Assembly: GCA_023953845.1 (NCBI GenBank)
Contig: JAMLJC010000001.1
Span: 1-64,000, forward strand
Length of the DNA stretch: 64,000 nt
Origin: Rhizobiaceae bacterium
GTDB lineage: Bacteria; Pseudomonadota; Alphaproteobacteria; Rhizobiales; Rhizobiaceae
Direction of reading: 5' to 3'
Shown here: one piece after another, positions 46,489-52,959 of the stretch
Layout: each line of letters begins with the position of its first letter
Position numbering within the stretch: the stretch's first letter is position 1
Position numbers and translations under genes: made by a program
The notes under the pieces: generated by a model
The model's database searches: none
What the model was told of the DNA's origin: nothing
What the model saw: only the letters and a program-made list of their open reading frames with translations

Positions 46489-47637
46489 TTACCGGATTGA
46501 ATCGGAATGTGAGGATTTGCCCCGCACCATCCGGCGGACGGTCTGCTCCAGAAGGGAAACGCCGCCCGGCCGCCAGCCGAGCGCGCGCAGCTTTTCGGTC
46601 GACATGACGTTGACTTGCCGGCTGTCGGCGCGGACCGGCAGCGGATGCAGGGCGATACTGGCCCTTTGAAGAGATGTTTGCGCGAGGTCGCTACCCCCAC
46701 CCCTAACCCCTCCCCACAAGGGGGAGGGGGACTTGGTGGCGGCGTTTGCGTCGCCTTTCCCCCGTTTCTCGGAAGCAGGTTCGGCGTCGACGCCTCCGAA
46801 TCCCCCTCCCCCTTGTGGGGGTCCGCAGGACGGGCGAGACACGTGGCTCGCCCCCAAAGGGGTGGGGGTACGCCCTTCAGCCGACCGTGCCGCAGCGTCT
46901 CTCACAATCGCCAGAAGGTCATGGCGATCGACCACGATGTCGGAAACGTTGAAGATCCCTGCCGCCGCTCTGTCCGCCGACAACAGCGAAACCGCCTGCG
47001 CGACGTCTTCTCCGTGCACTTCGGTCGCGACACGAGGCGCGACCGGCCGGCCGGCCAGATAATCCTCGATCAACGCATGCCATTTGTCTGCGCGGCCAGT
47101 GCCGGCAGGCCCGTAGACGCCGGTGACGCGCAATGCGACCGGCCGGAAATCGGCATTGGCCATCGACAGCAGGTGATCCTCGACGGCCAGCTTGATCTCG
47201 CCATAGAGCGTATCCGGGCGCGGGAGCGTATCCTCGGTGAGCGAGGCTCCCGGTGGCTGTGTGCCGTAGACCGCGCGGCTGGAAAGGAAGATCGTCGTGG
47301 ACACGCCCGCTGCCCTCGCCGCATCGAACAGCGCGATAGACCCATCGAGGTTGCGGTGCCGGAAGCCCGCCGGATCGTTCCCCTCCCCGCCGCGATATTG
47401 GCCCGGGAGATGATCGAAGGCGGCGTGGACGAAGCAGTCGACACCATCGAACAGACCGGCTTGAAGCGGCCCGCCGAGAACGAGCGGCACGTAGCGAACG
47501 AAGCGCGAAAAGAAATTGGCCTGAGGTGGCGTCCTGCCCGCGAAGATCACCTCCCGCCCCTGCGACAGGAAGGTTTCCACGATGAAGCGGCCGACAAATC
47601 CGGTCCCGCCAGAAACGACGATCCGCCGCATCGTCAT
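46489..47637 (-). CDS. sqdC: SqdC-like NAD-dependent epimerase/dehydratase with in-frame repeat insertion
   Basis: An extended short-chain dehydrogenase (MRRIVVSGGTGFVGRFIVETFLSQG; active-site LYGEIKLAVEDH), third gene of the sulfolipid operon and known as sqdC in Rhodobacter and Sinorhizobium, where it is required for sulfoquinovosyl-diacylglycerol. Its start ATG (47637) overlaps the sqdD stop as ATGA. The 382-residue product is longer than expected. Residues about 256-316 are encoded by two palindromic repeats and give a Gly/Pro/Ser-rich stretch (SPSPLWGGVRGGG). The domain resumes with ADSRQVNVMSTEKLRALGW. Function may or may not survive. Confidence 0.85.
   Translation of the reverse strand: MTMRRIVVSGGTGFVGRFIVETFLSQGREVIFAGRTPPQANFFSRFVRYVPLVLGGPLQAGLFDGVDCFVHAAFDHLPGQYRGGEGNDPAGFRHRNLDGSIALFDAARAAGVSTTIFLSSRAVYGTQPPGASLTEDTLPRPDTLYGEIKLAVEDHLLSMANADFRPVALRVTGVYGPAGTGRADKWHALIEDYLAGRPVAPRVATEVHGEDVAQAVSLLSADRAAAGIFNVSDIVVDRHDLLAIVRDAAARSAEGRTPTPLGASHVSRPSCGPPQGGGGFGGVDAEPASEKRGKGDANAATKSPSPLWGGVRGGGSDLAQTSLQRASIALHPLPVRADSRQVNVMSTEKLRALGWRPGGVSLLEQTVRRMVRGKSSHSDSIR
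46689..46735 (-). repeat. Palindromic repeat inside sqdC, copy 1
   Basis: CCCCTCCCC (46707-46715), ACAAG, GGGGAGGGG (46721-46729), preceded by CTACCCCCACCCCTAA. The same element as at 7593 and 7752. It is translated in frame within sqdC and yields the SPSPLWGG peptide. Confidence 0.85.
46799..46880 (+). repeat. Palindromic repeat inside sqdC, copy 2
   Basis: CCCCCTCCCCC-TTGTG-GGGGT is followed by an extra hairpin GGGCGAG-N8-CTCGCCC and then AAAGGGGTGGGGGTAC. It is oriented opposite to copy 1, about 65 bases away, so the two form a large inverted pair read in frame by sqdC (GRTPTPLGASHVSRPSCGPP). Confidence 0.8.
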
Positions 47638-48446
47638 CCGCCGGCCGGGTTTTGCAAGGTTGCGGGATCGGGGATGCCCTCGCCCGTCCGATAGGCCTGC
47701 CAGAGATCGATCAGCGGGCGCAGCCTCTCGGCCTTCGGATGATCCGTTTCCCAAGGTTTTTCATACTGATAGTGGATCACGGAGATAGAAGCCCAGTCCC
47801 ACAGTTCCGGCAGAGCGAACCACACATATTGCAGCATGTTGAAGAAGACCGGAAGGCCGTGCCACTGCGGGAAATAGCCCTGCAAAAAGGTCTGGTCGGT
47901 ACGCGGCCAGAAGGCATCCGGCGAATCGAGACGGGCCAGCATGTCGGCGAATGTCGCGGCGGACGGCCTCGCGACGAACACGCCGGAGTTCAGTCGGCGG
48001 AAGTCGGCGAGACTTTCATAGACGTTCGGCGCGGCGGAAAATTCGGGATATCCGAACAGCCTGTCGATGCTCCGCAGGACCAGCGTATCCGCGTCGAGAA
48101 AGACCACGCGCTCATAGTGTGTCAGTTGCCAAAGCCGCAGCTTGGCGAAATTGTCGAGCGGCGTGTGGAAGTCGGGCTTGCGCCCCTTCGTGAAAGGCGC
48201 CGCGCCGTGCAGCTTCGCCCGCGCGTGACGCTCGTTGAAGGTCTCGGATGTAGGCAGCAGGTCAACGGGAAGCAGGATCGCGCCCAACGCTTCGAGCGGC
48301 CGCAGCGCCAAGGCGCCGACACCGCCGGTATGCATCACCACGATGTCGGCTTCCGTACCGCTCAGCTTCAGCGAACGAACGAGGGCGACAGCCCCTTCGG
48401 CAAAATCCGCATTAGTGACGAGGGTGACGTAGGCGTAGCGGAGCAT
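47634..48446 (-). CDS. sqdD: SqdD-like glycosyltransferase (GT8)
   Basis: A 270-residue family 8 glycosyltransferase resembling glycogenin/galactinol synthase: RYAYVTLVTNADFAEGAVALVRSLKLS, RLWQLTHYERVVFLDADTLVLRSID (DxD metal site), LNSGVFVARPS, and DQTFLQGYF. In Rhodobacter sphaeroides and Sinorhizobium SqdD is a glycosyltransferase of sulfolipid assembly. Here it lies between sqdB and sqdC, the conserved order. The ATG at 48446 starts the conserved part. The toxin-antitoxin remnant separates it from sqdB. Confidence 0.88.
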   Translation of the reverse strand: MLRYAYVTLVTNADFAEGAVALVRSLKLSGTEADIVVMHTGGVGALALRPLEALGAILLPVDLLPTSETFNERHARAKLHGAAPFTKGRKPDFHTPLDNFAKLRLWQLTHYERVVFLDADTLVLRSIDRLFGYPEFSAAPNVYESLADFRRLNSGVFVARPSAATFADMLARLDSPDAFWPRTDQTFLQGYFPQWHGLPVFFNMLQYVWFALPELWDWASISVIHYQYEKPWETDHPKAERLRPLIDLWQAYRTGEGIPDPATLQNPAGG

Positions 48447-48554
48447 GGACGCTGCTTCTACCTCCCTCCTTGCAGGGACGAAAGAGCGGCTCCGCGCCAG
48501 CCTCGCGCGCGGCCGCAAATTGTGCTATGTATTCCTTTCGGCGCTGGAGCAAAT

Positions 48555-48791
48555 ATGTCGAAACCGCTCATCTTCACTATTTCAGCCACGTGGGACGATG
48601 AGGCCTCTGTCTGGAGCGGCTATTGCGACGACATACCCGCAGCTGCCGACGACGTCACACTTGACGGGCTGATGGCCAAAATCTCAACGATGGCGCTTGA
48701 TCTGCTGCCGGAAAATTATCCTGGCGTCGATCCCGCATCGGTGTTTCTTCAGATCACGGCGCTTCGCGAAGTTGAGCGCGCAGCCGCTTAG
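48555..48791 (+). CDS. HicB-like antitoxin (DUF1902)
   Basis: A 78-residue protein beginning MSKPLIFTISATWDDEASVWS, with the HicB-like partial RNase H fold: WSGYCDDIPAAADDVTLDGLMAKISTMALDLLPENYPGVDP. DUF1902 proteins commonly pair with HicA toxins. GGAG at 48546-48549, five bases before the ATG, sets the start. No DNA-binding tail is visible. It is immediately followed by a hicA-like gene with a disrupted frame, so it may now be an orphan antitoxin. It runs against the surrounding sqd operon. Confidence 0.82.
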   Translation: MSKPLIFTISATWDDEASVWSGYCDDIPAAADDVTLDGLMAKISTMALDLLPENYPGVDPASVFLQITALREVERAAA

Positions 48792-48988
48792 ATGGTCCGC
48801 AGTTCGATAGGCCGCTCAGAGAACTTTTGCATGCGGCGGGCTGCGCCTTGGTGCGGCAAGGCAAGGGAAGCCACGAAATCTGGCGTAGCCCGATAACGGA
48901 GCGAAATTTCGCCGTACCGATAGGCATCCCGAGTCGGCATACAGCGAACGCGATCCTGCGTCAGGCCGGTTTGCCAAAAGCCTTTTGA
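48792..48988 (+). pseudogene. HicA-like toxin, frameshifted
   Basis: The ATG follows the antitoxin stop directly. In that frame only MVRSS is toxin-like, and a stop follows at about codon 34. One base over, from about 48805, the sequence reads DRPLRELLHAAGCALVRQGKGSHEIW and then AVPIGIPSRHTANAILRQAGLPKAF, with the HicA catalytic GSH motif and double-stranded-RNA-binding-like core. The whole spans 197 bases, one short of a multiple of three. The toxin frame has no ATG, GTG or TTG before codon TTG in ELLH. A single-base loss is the simplest explanation; a sequencing error is possible. Confidence 0.75.
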
Positions 48989-48995
48989 GCCCCGC

Positions 48996-50216
48996 CTACC
49001 CAACGCTCTTCAGCCGTTTGCCTTCCGGATCGCGGTCGATCGCCTGTGCAATGTCCTTCGTCCATGCGGACACGGCGGGAATGCGGCTGCGGTCGACGCG
49101 ATAGGCGAATTTCTTCGCGACATCGACGACTTCGGAGAGCAGACCGTCCTCGAGCGTGATCGGGTTCAGGCCGAGTTCGATGAACTGGTCGTTCTTCACG
49201 ACGAGATCATTCTCCGCCGCCTCCTTGCGCGGATTTGGCAGATAGGCGACCTGGCTTCCGGTCAGCCGAGCCACCAGTTCCGCCAGATCTCGAACGCGAT
49301 GCGTTTCGGTCATCTGGTTGAAGATCTTCACCTTCGCTCCGCGCTTCGGCGGGTTTGCCAGCGCCAGCTCGATGCAACGGACAGAATCCTCGATATGGAT
49401 GAAGGCCCGCGTCTGTCCGCCCGTTCCGTGGACGGTGAGCGGGTAGCCGATGGCCGCCTGAATGAGGAATCGGTTGAGCACCGTGCCGTAGTCGCCGTCA
49501 TAGTCGAAGCGGTTGACCAACTGCGCATGCCGCCGCGTCTGCGTGGTGTGGGTGCCCCAGACGATGCCCTGATGCAGGTCGGTGATGCGCAGTCCGTCAT
49601 TCTTGGCATAAAACTGGAACAGCAACTGATCCAGGCACTTGGTCATGTGGTAGATCGAGCCGGGATTGGACGGGTAGAGGATGTCCTGCTTCACCGTCTC
49701 GCCGTCCATCGTGTCGATGCCGACGGACAGATAACCTTCCGGGATCGCCGCACCGACCGTCGAATAGCCATAGACGCCCATCGTGCCCAGATGGACGAGA
49801 TGCGCGTCAAGATCCAGTTCCACCAGCGCGTTGAGCAGATTGTGCGTGGCGTTGACGTTGTTGTTGACCGTGTAGTTCTTGTGGCGGTCGCTCTTCATCG
49901 AATAGGGCGCGGCGCGCTGCTCCGCGAAGTGGATCACCGCGTCCGGCCTGTGCTCGCCCAGCCACTGCTTGAGCACTTCGTAGTCGCGGGCGATGTCGAT
50001 CAGATGGAAATGGATGCGCCGCCCGGTCTCCTGATACCAGATGCGGGTGCGCTCCTGGATGGAATCCATCGGCGTTAGCGACTGCACGCCGAGTTCGGTA
50101 TCGATCCAGCGCCGCGATAGATTGTCCATAATGTGGACGTCGTAACCCTTGTCGGAGAGGTTGAGGCAGGTCGGCCAGCCGATGAACCCGTCGCCCCCGA
50201 GAACGGCAATCTTCAT
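48996..50216 (-). CDS. sqdB: UDP-sulfoquinovose synthase
   Basis: SqdB (406 residues) makes UDP-sulfoquinovose from UDP-glucose and sulfite, the head group donor for sulfolipid. It has the NAD motif GGDGFIGWP near residues 8-15, the FAEQRAAPYSMKSDRHKNYTVNNN segment typical of SQD1/SqdB, and the catalytic Thr145/Tyr189/Lys193 set (GTMGVYG; SIYHMTKCLDQ). RAFIHIEDSVRCIELA follows. Length and motifs leave little doubt. It is first in the sqdBDC operon; the toxin-antitoxin remnant lies directly downstream on the other strand. Confidence 0.95.
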   Translation of the reverse strand: MKIAVLGGDGFIGWPTCLNLSDKGYDVHIMDNLSRRWIDTELGVQSLTPMDSIQERTRIWYQETGRRIHFHLIDIARDYEVLKQWLGEHRPDAVIHFAEQRAAPYSMKSDRHKNYTVNNNVNATHNLLNALVELDLDAHLVHLGTMGVYGYSTVGAAIPEGYLSVGIDTMDGETVKQDILYPSNPGSIYHMTKCLDQLLFQFYAKNDGLRITDLHQGIVWGTHTTQTRRHAQLVNRFDYDGDYGTVLNRFLIQAAIGYPLTVHGTGGQTRAFIHIEDSVRCIELALANPPKRGAKVKIFNQMTETHRVRDLAELVARLTGSQVAYLPNPRKEAAENDLVVKNDQFIELGLNPITLEDGLLSEVVDVAKKFAYRVDRSRIPAVSAWTKDIAQAIDRDPEGKRLKSVG

Positions 50217-50348
50217 GCGAATCGTCCCTCTCCTGTCGATCCCCTAAGCCGATTAACGGGCAATTGTGACAGGAGTTGCATACTCCGTCTGTCGATCACA
50301 GACGAAATCCATTCGCGACAAGCGGGTTTTCAAGGACTGGTCGCCGGT

Positions 50349-51314
50349 TTATGCCTCGTCCCCGGCCCCGATCTTGCGCACCAGCGCGCCGGTGGCGAGC
50401 AGCGAGGCCATGTCGGCGATCATCGGAGAGATGTGGGTCTTGTAGTCGAGCGGCACCGAGATATCGGGCAATTCAAAGAAGTTCTTTGACTGCGGCAACA
50501 GCAGGAAAGCGTCCTTGTTCTTCAACGCGATGCGCGCCGGCTCCTCCGGCCAGGTTTCCCCGAGCCACTGGAGAGCCTGCGCGAGGCGGCCCGTGACCAG
50601 CGGACGCGCGGCCTCCGGATTGTCCGTGCGGAAGTCGTATGCGGCGTCGAGAACGGGAATGCCGCTTGAAAGCTCCTCAAGCTCCTTGCCGAAGATGCCT
50701 CGGAAGAAGGAGGTCACCTTGTTGGCCTTGCGCGTCGCCACCAGCACGCCAGGAAAGCTCGAAGCGGTTTCCAGCGCCACGACGACGCCCCGAAAGATCG
50801 TGGACGTCGTTTTGCCCGTTTTTTGCGAGAACACCGCCTCGTAAAGCTCGAAGGGGAAGCCCTGCCATTCGCCCGCGATCTCGTCGTCGTAGCTCGACTG
50901 GTTGAAGGAGCCGATCGTTTCGCGCGGCAGCCTTTCGACCGAAGCGGGCGTCTCGCCGCGGCGATACCGAACCTTGTCGATGAAGCCGAAGATGACAGGC
51001 AACAACCGGGCGCGGAACGACTGCTGCAATTCCCTTGCCGGCGACTTCGCCCATGAATAGGCGAGGAACAGTGCGATGATACCGGCGACGTAAAGGAAGA
51101 CATGCGGCGCCGAGCTCCATTGCTCGTTCGGGTCCGCAAAACTGTTGAAGGCGAATGCGAGGATCACGACGAGCACGACAACGATGGCGAGATAGATCGG
51201 GATGCGGATCGACACGCTGCGTTGGACCGCCTTGCGCTCCGCCTCATAGGCCTCGATCTCGGCCTTCACCTTCGCAAGCGCCGCTTCTCCCGGCATGAAG
51301 TCCCGCGCGTCCAT
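50349..51314 (-). CDS. DUF3137 domain membrane protein
   Basis: A 321-residue protein beginning MDARDFMPGEAALAKVKAEI with an N-terminal helical stretch. Two transmembrane segments lie near residues 35-57 (IRIPIYLAIVVVLVVILAFAF) and 70-88. A cytoplasmic C-terminal domain follows with FNQSSYDDEIAGEWQGFPFELYEAVF and FRGVVVALETASSFPGVLVATR, the DUF3137 signature. GGAGGG upstream supports the ATG at 51314. The family is of unknown function in many Gram-negatives. Confidence 0.85.
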   Translation of the reverse strand: MDARDFMPGEAALAKVKAEIEAYEAERKAVQRSVSIRIPIYLAIVVVLVVILAFAFNSFADPNEQWSSAPHVFLYVAGIIALFLAYSWAKSPARELQQSFRARLLPVIFGFIDKVRYRRGETPASVERLPRETIGSFNQSSYDDEIAGEWQGFPFELYEAVFSQKTGKTTSTIFRGVVVALETASSFPGVLVATRKANKVTSFFRGIFGKELEELSSGIPVLDAAYDFRTDNPEAARPLVTGRLAQALQWLGETWPEEPARIALKNKDAFLLLPQSKNFFELPDISVPLDYKTHISPMIADMASLLATGALVRKIGAGDEA

Positions 51315-51499
51315 GCTTCCCTCCGCTCTTGCCGTCACCAGCAATAGACTCACTTTGTCATGGCGTCATCAGTATGGCGCGCAGTGTCCGGTGATTGACA
51401 TGGATTGCCCGACACCGGAGCGGAGGAATGGCGGTTTGCATCACCCGGGGCGAAGGGCGTAACATACAAGCTTCGCCAAGATTTGTCGGGAAGAGTCCG

Positions 51500-51805
51500 A
51501 TGAGCGAAATCGATCTCAAACCGCGAACCAGAATCAAGCCGAAGGTCGAGCGGCCGAAGCTTCACAAGGTCATTCTTGTGAATGACGATTTCACGCCGCG
51601 CGAATTCGTCGTGCGCGTGCTCAAGGCGGAGTTCCGGGTAAGCGAGGATCAGGCATACCGGATCATGATCACGGCGCACCGGCGCGGCGTCTGCGTGGTG
51701 GCGGTGTTCACCAGGGATGTGGCCGAGACGAAGGCGACGCGCGCCACGGATGCCGGCAAGGCGGCAGGTTACCCGCTGCGGTTCACCACGGAACCGGAGG
51801 AGTGA
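51500..51805 (+). CDS. clpS: ATP-dependent Clp protease adaptor ClpS (ClpS2-like)
   Basis: A 101-residue N-degron adaptor for ClpAP. After a short extension (MSEIDLKPRTRIKPKVERPK) the core reads LHKVILVNDDFTPREFVVRVLKAEFRVSEDQAYRIMITAHRRGVCVVAVFTRDVAETKATRATD. The substrate-pocket Asn/Asp pair (NDD) and the His of the TAHRRG segment are recognisable. Sequence differs from the ClpS1 type paired with clpA (RGVCVVAVF versus HGVGECGVF), pointing to the second ClpS of alphaproteobacteria. clpA is not adjacent. Start at 51500 follows GGGAAGAG. Confidence 0.9.
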   Translation: MSEIDLKPRTRIKPKVERPKLHKVILVNDDFTPREFVVRVLKAEFRVSEDQAYRIMITAHRRGVCVVAVFTRDVAETKATRATDAGKAAGYPLRFTTEPEE

Positions 51806-51827
51806 GAAGCCGGTTTGCCGTCCGTTA

Positions 51828-51845
51828 CCATAGCGGAGGGCAGCC
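51828..51845. repeat. 18-bp repeat shared with 19300-19317
   Basis: CCATAGCGGAGGGCAGCC occurs identically at 19300-19317 at the edge of the GFA insertion. Here it lies in the 43-base gap between clpS and the DUF922 gene and extends into the dyad GGAGGGC-A-GCCCTCC. It probably marks another, shorter copy of that repeat. Confidence 0.6.
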
Positions 51846-51848
51846 CTC

Positions 51849-52451
51849 CTATTCCCCGTTCACCAGCGCCAGAATGAGCCGATGGACGTTGCCTCCATTG
51901 TTCATCTCGACGCGGTCGAACTCGGCGCTGCGGCGGCGCTGTTCGAGCGAGGCTTCCGACAGCGGCGTCTGGATGTGCTTCCGGATCTTCTGACATTTCG
52001 GATCGTTGGGCACGGACTGGCCGACCGTCGTCGCCAGGATACGGTCGAGCATCTCCTTCATGTGGTCGCCATGCACCTTTTCATGCCTGGTAAGGCCGTC
52101 GATGAAACTCTGCCAGCGGGCGCGCATGCCGGCTGGCAGTTTGGACGAGGGCTTCGGCAGCGTGTAGGTGATGGTCATGAAGGGCCTGGCCGACACCAGC
52201 ATGCAGCTTCCGTCGGCCTGCGGTTCGTATTTGCGCGACCATTTGAGGTCGAATGTGGTGTGCGCGATGGTCCGGGTGCCCATGCTGCCGACCACCGGCC
52301 CGCGCTCCCCGATGGAGGCATAGAGCTCGGATCCGGTCGTGCCGGAAATGGCGTATGTCTTGACGATCTCGTTGATCTTGAAATCGGCGGCCATGGCCGA
52401 GGTTGTCGCCCCGGCCAGCAACAAGCCGAAGAGGCCGGATAGACCTCTCAA
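51849..52451 (-). CDS. DUF922 domain secreted putative metalloprotease
   Basis: A 200-residue exported protein. The signal-like start (LRGLSGLFGLLLAGATTSAMA) is followed by the DUF922 domain with the zinc motif HEKVHGDHMKEM. The QNPEC-like C-terminal region contains cysteines. A TTG start at 52451 is inferred: it overlaps the stop of the preceding VOC gene as TTGA and AGGGGCAGG precedes it. Upstream frame to 52586 would lie inside that gene. The proteolytic substrate is unknown. Confidence 0.8.
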   Translation of the reverse strand: MRGLSGLFGLLLAGATTSAMAADFKINEIVKTYAISGTTGSELYASIGERGPVVGSMGTRTIAHTTFDLKWSRKYEPQADGSCMLVSARPFMTITYTLPKPSSKLPAGMRARWQSFIDGLTRHEKVHGDHMKEMLDRILATTVGQSVPNDPKCQKIRKHIQTPLSEASLEQRRRSAEFDRVEMNNGGNVHRLILALVNGE

Positions 52452-52873
52452 GCCTGCCCCTTCGGCGCGTTCATCGCCCAGGCGACGCCGAACGGATCGA
52501 TCAACCGTCCCCAGCGATCGCCCCAGAACATATCCTGCAATTCGACATCCACCCGGCATCCCGCGTCGACTGCGCGCTTCCACCACGCATCGATGTCATT
52601 GTCGCTCAGATGCAGCTGCATCGTATAGCCCGACGGCGTTTCCAGCGGATGGCCATGCTCCGGATAGGCGTCGCCGAGCATCAGGCTGGAATCGTTGACA
52701 TGGAGATGGACGTGCATGGTGCGTCCCTTTTCGTCCGGCGGATAGGAAAAGACCAATGTAGCGCCGAACGCCTTACGGTAGAACTCGGCGGCCTTCAACG
52801 CGCCGTCGACGTTGAGATAGGGGGTCAGGCCGCCGAGAACCTTGGCCTCCTGCGGGGTCGAAGCCTCACTCAT
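52448..52873 (-). CDS. VOC-family (glyoxalase/bleomycin-resistance-like) protein
   Basis: A 141-residue PhnB-like protein: LTPYLNVDGALKAAEFYRKAFGATLVFSYPPDEKGRTMHVHLHVNDSSLMLGD and a C-terminal DMFWGDRWGRLIDPFGVAWAMN. The second half repeats the beta-alpha-beta-beta-beta module. Metal ligands are only partly evident, so enzymatic role is uncertain. GAGGAG six bases before the ATG at 52873 sets the start; one more ATG precedes it. It overlaps the DUF922 gene by four bases, suggesting co-expression. Confidence 0.88.
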   Translation of the reverse strand: MSEASTPQEAKVLGGLTPYLNVDGALKAAEFYRKAFGATLVFSYPPDEKGRTMHVHLHVNDSSLMLGDAYPEHGHPLETPSGYTMQLHLSDNDIDAWWKRAVDAGCRVDVELQDMFWGDRWGRLIDPFGVAWAMNAPKGQA

Positions 52874-52959
52874 CATAGTCTCCTCATTGGGTTGGCCCTC
52901 CAAGGACGTTGGCCGAATGGCGGTTCCGACATTGCCGTGGATATTTTTCGCCGGGAGAT

